Below are positions 26,092 to 34,457 of a stretch of 64,000 bases of DNA, one piece after another. Under the pieces are notes generated by a model. It had not been told where the DNA came from and did no database searches. It saw only the letters and a list, made by a program, of their open reading frames with translations. Origin of the DNA: an uncultured beta proteobacterium (lineage in GTDB: Bacteria > Pseudomonadota > Gammaproteobacteria > Burkholderiales > Burkholderiaceae_E); the NCBI GenBank assembly GCA_903934295.1, contig CAIZNI010000020.1, positions 248,001 through 312,000 on the forward strand. Reading direction: 5' to 3'. How positions within the stretch are numbered: the first letter of the stretch is position 1; each line of letters opens with the position of its first letter. The position numbers and the translations under genes were made by a program.

Positions 26092-27323
26092 CGGGCGCCT
26101 CCGGCGGCGGCCTCGACGACCTGGACCACGTCGCCATCGTTGAGGAAGCCCGCGCCGTGCGCCACGAGTGCGGCCTGCGGGGTCAGGCCCTCGAGCACCT
26201 CGATGCGCTCGCCGTCGCGGCGCCCGGTGCGCACCTTCTGCTGGACCGCGCGACCACCCTCGACCTTGAACACGTAAGAGAAGCCGTCGCGCACCACGAT
26301 CGCCTGCTGCGGCACGACCAACCCGCGGCTGGCGCCGAGCCGGAACTCGCCACGGGCAAACATGCCGGCCTTCGCCGGGCTGCCCGCGGGCAGGTCGACG
26401 TAGACCACTGCGTTACGGGTCTGCGCATCGACGACGGGTCCGATGGTGCGCACGGTGCCGGCGATCTCGCCCCCGGAGGCCGGCAGCACGCGCACGGCCT
26501 GCTTCGCCTTCAGACGTCCGAGCTCGGAGGCGGTGACCTCGGCCCGCCATTCGAGGCGGTTGCCGCGGACCAGGCGCAACAACTCCTGGCCGGCGGGCAC
26601 CACGGCGCCGACGGTTGCGGCGCGCGCCGAGATCACGCCATTGTCGGGTGCGTGCACCTGCGTCATCCCCAGCCGCAGCTCCTGCGACTGCAGCTGCGCC
26701 TGCGCCGACTGGACCCGTGCCTGTGCCGAGGCGAGGCGAGCCTGCGCGGTCTGCGCAGCGGTCTGGTACTGCGCGATCTGCTGCGCGGAGAGGGCGCCGC
26801 TCGCCTCGATCTGGCGCGCACGATCGGCATTGGCCTGCGCTTCGGCGGCCGAGGCCTGCGCCTCGCCAACCAGCGCGCGCGCCTCGGCAAGCGCCGCTTG
26901 CGCGTTCGCGACGTCGGCACGCACGGTGTCGGCGGCGAAGACGACGAGCACCTGCCCGCGCCTGACGACGTCGCCGACCTCGGCCCGAACCTCGGCGATC
27001 CGCAGGCCGTTGACCTCGGCGCCGACCGTCGCCTCCTGCCAGGCCGCGACGCTGCCGTTGGCCGACAGCGTGTCGGCGAGCTCGGCGCGTTCGGGGCGCA
27101 CGACGGTGACGACAAGCGCGGGACGAGGGGCAGGCTTGCCGGTGGCGGGCGCTGCGGCGGGCGATGCGGCCGCGGGCGCTGCGGCCGCGGTCGCGGGCGT
27201 GCCACCGGCGGCCGGCGCGGAGTCGCGCGCCCCACAGGCAGCGAGCACCAGCGCGGCGGCGGTCAGCGCGGCCCATGCCGTGGAGCGATGGCCGGCGGGC
27301 CATCTCGTCGAACTGCGGGTCAT
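26088..27323 (-). CDS. RND efflux periplasmic adaptor (membrane fusion protein)
   Basis: Lipoprotein adaptor of 411 aa linking the RND pump to the outer membrane channel. The signal with lipobox AALVLAAC lies near residue 22. The coiled-coil hairpin (ALAEARALVGEAQASAAEAQANADRARQIEASGALSAQQIAQYQTAAQTA region) sits between lipoyl halves (ATVGAEVNGLRIAEVRAEVGDVVRRGQ; GVISARAATVGAVVPAGQELL). The ATG at 27323 overlaps the stop of the outer-membrane gene by 4 bp, which fixes it. A longer reading to 27353 is unlikely. Confidence 0.92.
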   Translation of the reverse strand: MTRSSTRWPAGHRSTAWAALTAAALVLAACGARDSAPAAGGTPATAAAAPAAASPAAAPATGKPAPRPALVVTVVRPERAELADTLSANGSVAAWQEATVGAEVNGLRIAEVRAEVGDVVRRGQVLVVFAADTVRADVANAQAALAEARALVGEAQASAAEAQANADRARQIEASGALSAQQIAQYQTAAQTAQARLASAQARVQSAQAQLQSQELRLGMTQVHAPDNGVISARAATVGAVVPAGQELLRLVRGNRLEWRAEVTASELGRLKAKQAVRVLPASGGEIAGTVRTIGPVVDAQTRNAVVYVDLPAGSPAKAGMFARGEFRLGASRGLVVPQQAIVVRDGFSYVFKVEGGRAVQQKVRTGRRDGERIEVLEGLTPQAALVAHGAGFLNDGDVVQVVEAAAGGAR

Positions 27324-28780
27324 TGGCGGGCGTCCTCGTTCGTGTTCTTCCATCCGCCGCCGAGCGCGCGGTACAGCGCGACCCAGGCGGCCACTCGGTC
27401 GCGCTGCACGCCCGCGAGTGTGGAATCGGCTGCCAGCGTGTAGCGGCGCGATTCCTCCCGCTCGAGCAGGCTGCCCAGGCCACCTTTCCAGCGGATCTGC
27501 GCGGCCTCGAAGGCCCTGCGGTAGCCGGCCGCGGCGATGCGCGCGTCGGCCTCTCGGTCGGCCGCGCTCTGCAGCCGCACCAGCGCTTCTTCGACTTCGC
27601 GCACCGCCTGCCGGGCCCGGGTGCGGTAGTCGGCCTCGGCCGCGGCGTAGGCGGCACGCGCCGCTTCGACAGTCGCCCGGCGACGGCCGCCATCGAAAAT
27701 CGGCAACGACAGCGACGGGCCGATCGACCAGGTCGTCAGCGTCGCACCCAGTTGGCCGGCGTCAATCCGCAACGGACCGACCGAGCCCGCGAGCGACAGG
27801 CGCGGGTAGCGGTCGCCTTCGGCGACGCCGATGTCGGCGCTGGCCGCGGCGAGCGCGCGCTCGGCAGCGGCGAGGTCAGGGCGCTGCGCGAGCAGACCGG
27901 CCGGCACGGCACCCACCTCAAAGGCGCGCGGCGCGGGCAGCCGGCCCTGCGCGGCAGCCAGCCGGGCACGCACCTGCGGCTCATCCAGACCGGTCAGCGC
28001 GACCAACGCCTTCACCGTCAGGTCGCACTCGGCGCGCTGGCCGGTCAGCCGCCCCGCCGCCTCGGCCGCGCTCGCACGGGTCAGCGCCGCGGCGGCCGGC
28101 GCCTGGAAGCCCGCCACGGCCGCACGATCGGTGATGTTGGCGGTCTCGGCCCGCGAGGCCGCATCGGCCTGTGCGATCGCGACCAGTGCCTCGCAGTAGC
28201 GGTACTGCAGGTACTGGGCAGCGGTCTCGGCCGCGACCGAAACGCGGGCGTCGTGCCACTCGGCGGTACGCGCATCGAGCCGCGCAAGCGAGGCCTCGCG
28301 CTCGCGGGCGATCCGCCCGAACAGGTCGATCTCCCAGCCCGCCTGCACCGTCGCCCGGTTCTGCGTGGCGAGCAGGAGAGACGTGCCGATGCTGATCGTG
28401 CCGCGACTGCTCGCCAGGTTCAGGTCGAGCGTCGGCAGCCCGGTGGCGATGGCGGCGGCACGGGCCTGCTCGATGCGGGCAACCGCCTGCGCGAGCGAGC
28501 CGGCCTCGCGTTGCGCGGCGGCCAGCAGCGCGTCGAGCGCCGGGTCATCGAACTGCGACCACCAGCGCGCGAGGTCGACCGGCTCGCCACCATGCGGCAG
28601 GCGGGCCTGCCAGCGATCGTCGGCCGGGGCGGGGGCGGAATGCGCCTGGATGCCCTCCGCGCGGGCCGCCGCCTGCGACAGCGCGCGCGTCGCAGGCGCA
28701 CCGGCGTAGTCGGGCCCGACCGGAAAGGCACCGCAGCCAACGAGGGCTGCGGCGAGGGCGAGTGTCGCGATCGCGCGCAT
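27320..28780 (-). CDS. RND efflux outer membrane lipoprotein (NodT/OprM family)
   Basis: Outer-membrane channel of 486 aa. The signal ends in lipobox ALVGC at Cys16. The duplicated OEP domain is visible (ARWWSQFDDPALDALLAAAQ; LLAQRPDLAAAERALAAASADIGVAEGDRYPRLSLAG). It is 2 bp after the TetR gene and overlaps the adaptor start, so the whole set is one transcript and one tripartite pump. Confidence 0.94.
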   Translation of the reverse strand: MRAIATLALAAALVGCGAFPVGPDYAGAPATRALSQAAARAEGIQAHSAPAPADDRWQARLPHGGEPVDLARWWSQFDDPALDALLAAAQREAGSLAQAVARIEQARAAAIATGLPTLDLNLASSRGTISIGTSLLLATQNRATVQAGWEIDLFGRIAREREASLARLDARTAEWHDARVSVAAETAAQYLQYRYCEALVAIAQADAASRAETANITDRAAVAGFQAPAAAALTRASAAEAAGRLTGQRAECDLTVKALVALTGLDEPQVRARLAAAQGRLPAPRAFEVGAVPAGLLAQRPDLAAAERALAAASADIGVAEGDRYPRLSLAGSVGPLRIDAGQLGATLTTWSIGPSLSLPIFDGGRRRATVEAARAAYAAAEADYRTRARQAVREVEEALVRLQSAADREADARIAAAGYRRAFEAAQIRWKGGLGSLLEREESRRYTLAADSTLAGVQRDRVAAWVALYRALGGGWKNTNEDARQ

Positions 28781-28782
28781 CG

Positions 28783-29460
28783 TCAGTCCTGCGGGCGGCC
28801 GGTGGCGCGCCGCGCGCGCTCACCCTCGACCATCGAAACCGCATAGCCGGCGAGCCGCTCGGTGAGCGCGTCGATGGCGCGCGGCGTCGCGAGCACCGAC
28901 GGCGACAGCGTCTTCACGCCGTCGTGGAAAGCGAAGAAGTGCACCGCGAGACCGGCAATGGACAGCGCGAGGCGGTGCAGATCGAGGTCCGCGCGCTTCA
29001 GGGCGAGCTCGCGGACCAGCAGCCGCAGCAGTGCCTCGAACTGCGGGCGGATCTCGGCATCGACCGCACCGGCCCAGGCCCCGGTGGGGTCGGCCATCTC
29101 GCGGAAATGCAGCTTCATCACCAGTTGCGCTTCGTCGCCGCGCTTGAGCGGCGCGAGGAACTCGCTGTAGAACATCCGCAGCGCCGCAGGCAGCGCGCGA
29201 CCGGGCTCGGCGAAGGCGACCAGGTCCTGCGGCGCACCGCAGATCGCCGGGTCGGTGAAGAGCGCGCGATACAGGCCTTCCTTGTCGCCGAAGTAGTAGC
29301 TGATCGCGCCGAGATTGACCTGCGCCGCCCTGGCGAGCGCACGGACCGAGGTCTTCTCGAAACCCTGCTCGGCGAACAGCGCCAGACCCGCGGCGAGCAG
29401 ACGCTGACGGGCGTCGATGCCGTCGGCGCGGACGGGCTGGTGGGGAGCGGCGGGCGACAT
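28783..29460 (-). CDS. TetR-family repressor of the efflux operon
   Basis: Regulator of 225 aa with a CecR/YbiH-like C-terminal part. The HTH is ALARAAQVNLGAISYYFGDKEGLYRALF (residues 40-67). It is the first gene of its operon, followed at 2 bp by the channel gene, so it most likely represses itself and the pump. Three identical palindromes lie just upstream of its start at 29460. The inducer is not known. Confidence 0.9.
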   Translation of the reverse strand: MSPAAPHQPVRADGIDARQRLLAAGLALFAEQGFEKTSVRALARAAQVNLGAISYYFGDKEGLYRALFTDPAICGAPQDLVAFAEPGRALPAALRMFYSEFLAPLKRGDEAQLVMKLHFREMADPTGAWAGAVDAEIRPQFEALLRLLVRELALKRADLDLHRLALSIAGLAVHFFAFHDGVKTLSPSVLATPRAIDALTERLAGYAVSMVEGERARRATGRPQD

Positions 29461-29501
29461 GGGCGCGGGACTCGCGATTCGAGAAAACTGAAAATGGTTT
29501 G

Positions 29502-29547
29502 AACGATCGTTACAATTATAACGATCGTTTTATTTAAAACGATCGTT
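29502..29547. promoter_or_regulatory. Three-fold AACGATCGTT operator array
   Basis: The perfect palindrome AACGATCGTT occurs at 29502-29511, 29520-29529 and 29538-29547. The start-to-start spacing is exactly 18 bp each time, and the spacers are pure A/T. The block sits 42-87 bp upstream of the TetR start in a small AT-rich pocket of an otherwise GC-rich region. It is inferred to be the operator of the TetR repressor, with the promoter in the same pocket. Confidence 0.85.
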
Positions 29548-29672
29548 TGATTAATGTCAAGCGCAGGGTCGGCTCATGGCGACGCCTGCGCGGGCTCGCA
29601 GGCGGCCGTCCGCGGGCCGGCGGTGAGCGGCACCCTGGACGATCCGAATGGTGGTGACGTGGCGCGATGCGC

Positions 29673-31373
29673 TCAGGCCGGGCGCAGACGCTGGGTGGCG
29701 TGGCGGGCAGCGATGTGTCCGAAGATCATTGCCGGCCCCAGTGTGATGCCTGCGCCGGGATAGGTGCCACCCATGAAGCTGGCCGCATCGTTGCCGGCCA
29801 CGTAGAGGCCTTCGATGGGCCGCCCACCCGCGTCCAGCGCACGGGCGCTTTCGTCGGTTTGCAGGCCGACGAAGCTGCCGATGTCGCCCGGCACCACCTT
29901 GACGGCGTAGAAGGGGCCCTGTTCGATGGCGGCCACGCAGGGGTTGGGGCTGTGGCCGCGGCTGCCGTTGAAGCGTTCGTAGACGTCCGCGCCCTTGTTG
30001 AACGCTTCGTCGACGCCGCGGCCTGCGCCGGCGTTGAGCCGCGTCACCGTCTGGTGCAGGCCGGCGGCCTCGATGCCACAGATCTGCGCAAGCTCGTCCA
30101 GCGACCGCCCGCGCTTCAGGTAGCCGCTGCTCACGAAAGAGCCGAAGGGCAAGGGCCAGGGCGGCACCCGTCCCAGGCCGTACTGCCGGAAGGCGCGGCT
30201 GTCGCAGACGATCCAGCTGTACACCTCGGGGTCATCGCGGCACGCATCAATCATGGCCGGCACGAAGTCGTGATACGACCGAGCCTCGCTGATGAAGCGC
30301 CGCCCGCGCCTGTCCACCGCGATGTAGCCCGCCTTGCCTCGGTCGTTGTAGTGCGGGAAAGGCACATCGCTGCCATCCGGTTGCGGCACCAGCGACATCG
30401 GCGTCCAGGCTGCCGGGTGATGCTGCCCTTGCCTGAGCGCCGCGCCGACCTGGCCAGCCAGCTGCAGTGCGTCACCCGTGTTGCCAGCCGGTGCGGCCGT
30501 GCGGTGGCTCTTGCCCGCTGACACATGGGCGTAGTAGCGCGCGCGCAGTTCAGCGCTGGCCGGAAAGCCGCCGCAGGCCAGCACGACACCATCCCGCGCT
30601 CGAATCTCGCACGGCCCGCCGGGCGATTGCAGCAACGCACCCGCAACACGGCCCTCCTCCACGAGCAGCCGCTGGACCGGCGTGTTCAGCCGCAGCTCGA
30701 CACCGCGCTCGAAAGCGCTGAGCGCGAGCATCGCCACCAGGGCATTGCCGTTGGACAGGCGCGTGCCGCGCCCATGGCCCCCCAATCGGTCCATCAGGTA
30801 GCGCAACACCCGGCGGCCCACCACGCCACAGCTCTGCCAGGACCTGGAGAAGCCGTAGTAGTGCACCAGATCTTCCCGGCCGACCATCATGCCGCCGAAG
30901 AGGGTGGTGCTCGCCAGCGGCGGGCGCAGATCGCGCATGCGCGGGCCCAGGCGCCGCACGTCGAAGGGGTTGGCCCCCAGCGAGCGCCCACCGCGGGAGG
31001 CGCCGGCCACCGCCTGGTGGTAGTCGGGCCACAGGGGAGACAGGTGGTAGCTGACATGCGTGTGGTCCTCGAACCACCCGAAGATGTCGGCCGCCTGGCG
31101 CACATAGGCCTGGGCCTTGACATCGTCGATGAAGGCGCCGCCCTCACCGCGCAGGTACTGCAGTGCGAGCGCCGGGTCATCTTCAATGCCGGCGGCACGC
31201 GCCTGACGGCTGCCGGGGATCCACACCACGCCCGCCGAAAAACAGGAGGTTCCCCCGAACACCGGCTCCTTTTCCACCACGATCACGCGGGCCCCCTGAT
31301 GGGCCGCCGTCACCGCGGCCGCCAGGCCGGCGACGCCCGATCCGGCCACCAGTACATCGCACTCGAGCTTCAC
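29673..31373 (-). CDS. FAD-dependent oxidoreductase (fumarate reductase/KstD-like)
   Basis: Flavoprotein of 566 aa. The Rossmann motif VLVAGSGVAGLAAAVTAAHQGARVIVVEK lies at the N-terminus. SCFSAGVVWIPGSRQ and the C-terminal YVAGNDAASFMGGTYPGAGITLGPAMIFG are typical of the succinate dehydrogenase/fumarate reductase and 3-ketosteroid-1-dehydrogenase flavoprotein group. The start is GTG at 31373 with GGAG upstream. It follows the GST gene after 113 bp. A role in oxidising or desaturating an organic acid or steroid-like compound is likely but not specific. Confidence 0.87.
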   Translation of the reverse strand: MKLECDVLVAGSGVAGLAAAVTAAHQGARVIVVEKEPVFGGTSCFSAGVVWIPGSRQARAAGIEDDPALALQYLRGEGGAFIDDVKAQAYVRQAADIFGWFEDHTHVSYHLSPLWPDYHQAVAGASRGGRSLGANPFDVRRLGPRMRDLRPPLASTTLFGGMMVGREDLVHYYGFSRSWQSCGVVGRRVLRYLMDRLGGHGRGTRLSNGNALVAMLALSAFERGVELRLNTPVQRLLVEEGRVAGALLQSPGGPCEIRARDGVVLACGGFPASAELRARYYAHVSAGKSHRTAAPAGNTGDALQLAGQVGAALRQGQHHPAAWTPMSLVPQPDGSDVPFPHYNDRGKAGYIAVDRRGRRFISEARSYHDFVPAMIDACRDDPEVYSWIVCDSRAFRQYGLGRVPPWPLPFGSFVSSGYLKRGRSLDELAQICGIEAAGLHQTVTRLNAGAGRGVDEAFNKGADVYERFNGSRGHSPNPCVAAIEQGPFYAVKVVPGDIGSFVGLQTDESARALDAGGRPIEGLYVAGNDAASFMGGTYPGAGITLGPAMIFGHIAARHATQRLRPA

Positions 31374-31454
31374 GGTTCAACACTCCATGACATCAATGCA
31401 CGCCCGTTTCAGACCATTGCATCAAGCGCCGTCCAGAGCCACACCCTGAGGGAC

Positions 31455-31479
31455 AAGACGCCGCCAGGCGGCGCGTCTT
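31455..31479 (-). terminator. Hairpin after the GST gene
   Basis: AAGACGC (31455-31461) and GCGTCTT (31473-31479) are a perfect 7-bp inverted repeat with an 11-base GC loop, starting 8 bp beyond the GST stop. There is no long U-run, so termination may be partial and the FAD gene could still be read through. Confidence 0.35.
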
Positions 31480-31486
31480 CACGCGC

Positions 31487-32479
31487 TCATCGGCCAAACA
31501 CGTCGCTCAACCCCAGCTCGACCAGCCACCGCTGCACGACATCGCCGGTGGGCGCGTCCAGGCGATTGGCAATCCGCTGCCGGATCATCATGCGGGCCTG
31601 CTCCGGATACGGGCGGCAAAGATAGCTTGCCGGTTCTCCGCAGGTATCGATCGTGAACGCCCGACTGCCCGTTTTCAGCGCCTGGGCGTTGGCGAGCAGA
31701 AAGGGGCGGTACTGTTCGGCGGCCAGCTTCAGGACGTGGCGGGCAAACGGGGTGGAGTCCGGAAACGGCGCCCATGGCGTGTCGTCCGCCCAGGTCTGGC
31801 TGACGAAATCCGGCGCAGTGTTTTGCTGGTACCAGGCCACGATGCGGGGGTAGCCGAGCACGATCTTCCGGGGGTCGGGGTCGTGCAGCGTGTGGGCGTG
31901 CAGGCCGCCCAGAAACATGCAGTCGACGGCGGTCGGTCGATCACCGAGCAGAAAGCGCGTATCGGCCAGCTGCGCCTCGGCCGCCGCCAGCAGCTGGCGG
32001 TACTCGTCTTCGGCGGCGCGCTGGTGAAACACGGTTTCGGTGCCGGTGGCCCGGCAGGCGCGCGGGCCCCAGGCAGCGATCTGTTCAGCCGCCTGCGCAT
32101 CCCCACCCGCGATCGCCCCGGCGGCAAAGCGCGCGCTGTCGGGGTAATGCCAGCGGTAGTGGACCATCACGCGCGCCACCCATTCGTCCAGGCAGTCTTC
32201 GACGATGTGCGCGAGCACCCCGAGGGCGCCCTCGGGAAAGAGCCGTCGGGCCGGAAAGCGCCCATCCAGCAGGTCGATGATGGGGGTCGTGTCCGCCAGC
32301 GCCCAGCCCTCGGGCGTGATCAGCACGGGTACCTGATGCGTACCGGCGCGCGCCTCGATCACGAGCCGGTCAGGGCTGGTGCGCTTCTTGTGAAAGGCAA
32401 AAGGCACGCCATAAAACCGCAGCGCCGCCTCCAGCTTGCGGGTGAAAAGACTCTGTTCAGATCCATACAAACCGTACAA
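31487..32479 (-). CDS. Glutathione S-transferase-like protein
   Basis: Protein of 330 aa, longer than usual GSTs (about 200-230 aa). Residues 1-80 form the thioredoxin-like N domain (LYGSEQSLFTRKLEAALRFYGVPF, then HQVPVLITPEG with the cis-Pro). The helical C domain follows (FLLGDRPTAVDCMFLGGLHAH). The extra C-terminal third is not assigned. The start is TTG at 32479 with AGGAG eight bases upstream; no better in-frame start is seen. It is part of a leftward set with the Bug receptor upstream and the FAD enzyme downstream. Confidence 0.85.
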   Translation of the reverse strand: MYGLYGSEQSLFTRKLEAALRFYGVPFAFHKKRTSPDRLVIEARAGTHQVPVLITPEGWALADTTPIIDLLDGRFPARRLFPEGALGVLAHIVEDCLDEWVARVMVHYRWHYPDSARFAAGAIAGGDAQAAEQIAAWGPRACRATGTETVFHQRAAEDEYRQLLAAAEAQLADTRFLLGDRPTAVDCMFLGGLHAHTLHDPDPRKIVLGYPRIVAWYQQNTAPDFVSQTWADDTPWAPFPDSTPFARHVLKLAAEQYRPFLLANAQALKTGSRAFTIDTCGEPASYLCRPYPEQARMMIRQRIANRLDAPTGDVVQRWLVELGLSDVFGR

Positions 32480-32519
32480 AGGCAGACTCCTGCTCAGCTC
32501 TACCGCTCAGCGCTTGCGC

Positions 32520-33500
32520 TCAGTTTTCCTGGATACCCAGCTCGGTCACCAGGCGCGACCAGGAAGCGAGGTCGCTGCTCAGTGTCGCGGCGAACTCCTC
32601 GGCGGTGGAGCCCAGGGGTTCCAGATTGAGTTCGCGCAGCCGCTGCTGGATCGCGGGCGATTTCACGATGCGGGCCATCTCCTCGGACATCAGCTTCACC
32701 CGGTCGGCTGGTACGCCGGCGGGAAACAGCGCACCGATCCACCCGTACTGCTCGAAGCCCTTGTAACCGGACTCGAGAAAGGTCGGCACGGTGGTCAGGA
32801 TGCTGGAGCGGCGGGTGCCGTTGATCACCAGCGCCTTCAGACGTCCGAGCTTCAGGTGCGGCATCGGCGTCCCGGTGTCGACGAAGGCGATCGGCACATG
32901 GCCCGCGAGCAGGTCGGAGACCAGCGGCGCAGCCCCCTTGTAGGGCACGTGGGCCATGTCGAGCCGGGCCTCGCGCTTGAGCAGTTCGCCCGCGATGTGG
33001 GCGCTGGTCGCGTTGCCGTAGGTACCGTAGGAATACTTGCCGGGACTGGTCCGCACGAGCGCGATGAATTCCTCCAGCGTGTTGGCGGGAAACCCGGGCT
33101 GCACCGCGATGATGGTGGGCGACAGCGCGATGTGCGAGATCGGCGCGAAATCGCGGATCGGGTCGTAGGGCAGGTTGCGGCGCAGCGCGGGTGTCTGCAC
33201 ATGGGCGGTGTAGGTGAACAGGACGGTGTGCCCATCCCTGGGCGCCTTGGACACATGGGTGGTGGCGACGATGCCGCTGGCGCCGGCGCGAACCTCCACG
33301 ATCACCGGCACCTTCAGGCTTCGGGTCAGTTCGACCGACATCAGCCGCGCCACCGTGTCGACGATGCCCCCGGCCGCCGAGGAAACGACCAGCGTCACCG
33401 GCTGACTCGGGTAGGTCTGCGCGAACCCGGCGAGCGGCAGTGCACAGAGCGCCCAGGCGGCGAACCATCGGAAAGCGACGAAACAGCAGCGGCGTGGCAT
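32520..33500 (-). CDS. Bug-family (TctC) periplasmic solute-binding protein
   Basis: Second orphan Bug receptor in the window, 326 aa. The signal WFAAWALCALPLAGFAQ is followed by TYPSQPVTLVVSSAAGGIVDTVARLM. The lobe motifs VRAGASGIVATTHVSKAPRDGHTVLFT and GTYGNATSAHIAGELLKR match the family. The ATG at 33500 is selected because it places the signal at the N-terminus; upstream frame sequence is arginine-rich and lacks signal character. It leads the receptor-GST-FAD set. Confidence 0.9.
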   Translation of the reverse strand: MPRRCCFVAFRWFAAWALCALPLAGFAQTYPSQPVTLVVSSAAGGIVDTVARLMSVELTRSLKVPVIVEVRAGASGIVATTHVSKAPRDGHTVLFTYTAHVQTPALRRNLPYDPIRDFAPISHIALSPTIIAVQPGFPANTLEEFIALVRTSPGKYSYGTYGNATSAHIAGELLKREARLDMAHVPYKGAAPLVSDLLAGHVPIAFVDTGTPMPHLKLGRLKALVINGTRRSSILTTVPTFLESGYKGFEQYGWIGALFPAGVPADRVKLMSEEMARIVKSPAIQQRLRELNLEPLGSTAEEFAATLSSDLASWSRLVTELGIQEN

Positions 33501-33583
33501 GGGGTCTCCTGTTCGACGGGCTTGCGGACCCGTCGCAGCGTTGCGCCCGATGTCAGGGCCTGACCGGGCGTTCTTTGCCCAGT

Positions 33584-33676
33584 CTACCCGGCCGGCGCTG
33601 CGAATGCGCGAAGCATCGCCAACATCGATGCGTAGATGGCGGCCTTCATGAACAGCGCCTCCTGATCGGTGCACAT
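33584..33676 (-). CDS. Possible 30-aa small hydrophobic peptide
   Basis: A short frame starts 9 bases after the flavin reductase stop and reads MCTDQEALFMKAAIYASM and on to a stop at 33584. GAGAGG precedes the ATG by 6 bases. The sequence is mildly amphipathic with high-GC third positions. No family is recognised, and chance cannot be excluded at this length. Confidence 0.25.
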   Translation of the reverse strand: MCTDQEALFMKAAIYASMLAMLRAFAAPAG

Positions 33677-33685
33677 CGGCACCTC

Positions 33686-34348
33686 TCAGATCTCGTCGAT
33701 CGGGGTGGCGGTGGCGGGCGCGGTGCCCGGTGCATCGCCGATCGCAAAGCGATCGCGGGTGGTGGTGTAGAAGCTGGCGCCAAAGCGCCCCACCGGATGG
33801 TAGTCGCGCAGATTCACCCGCCAGGCCGCGGTGTCGATGAGCCCCTCGCGTGCGGCGAGCCACTTCACCCGTCCGATGAACACATAGCGGCTGGGCGTCT
33901 CGAGCGTTTCATGCAGCACGCACTCGAAGGCCACCGACGCCTCGAGGATGCGCGGCGGAGCCACACGGTGCGACGGGATCGGCGTCAGGCCGACCCGCGT
34001 CAGTTCGCTGACATCGGCCGGCAGCGCCTCGCCGCAGGCGTGCATCTTCGCGGCCATGGCCTCATCGGTCATGTGGACGACGAACTCGCCGCTGGCCAGG
34101 ATGTTGGCGGCGGTGTCCTTCAGACGGCCGTCGGTGAGACGGTTGATGCTGATCATCACGATCGGCGGATCTTCGCCGAGCATGTTGAACATCGAGAACG
34201 GCGCGGCGTTGGCCACCCCGTTCTCGCCCAGGGTGGTGACCAGCGCGATCGGCCGCGGCACGATGAGGCTCGCCATCAGCTTGTAGCGCTGATGGCTGGT
34301 GAGGTGCTCGAAGTCGACCTCAGTCATTTCGGGGGCTCCGGGCGTCAT
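33686..34348 (-). CDS. Flavin reductase-like FMN-binding protein
   Basis: Split-barrel flavoprotein of 220 aa. The core SLIVPRPIALVTTLGENGVANAAPFSMFNMLGEDPPIVMISI is the FMN-binding signature; HMTDEAMAAKMHACG follows. Such proteins reduce flavin for two-component monooxygenases, or act on their own. The first ATG at 34348 is used; a second at 34327 (MTEVDFEHLTSHQ) is equally good. It is separate from the Bug-GST-FAD set by 185 bp but points the same way. Confidence 0.88.
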   Translation of the reverse strand: MTPGAPEMTEVDFEHLTSHQRYKLMASLIVPRPIALVTTLGENGVANAAPFSMFNMLGEDPPIVMISINRLTDGRLKDTAANILASGEFVVHMTDEAMAAKMHACGEALPADVSELTRVGLTPIPSHRVAPPRILEASVAFECVLHETLETPSRYVFIGRVKWLAAREGLIDTAAWRVNLRDYHPVGRFGASFYTTTRDRFAIGDAPGTAPATATPIDEI

Positions 34349-34457
34349 GGACGGCCTGATCCGGCGAGAAGCGATTGGAGGGTGCGGCGGCTGTGCTCAT
34401 CGCAACTAGGCTACACCGAAGCCGATGGGCGCAGGTAGCCGCCCGGGCGGCGGCACT

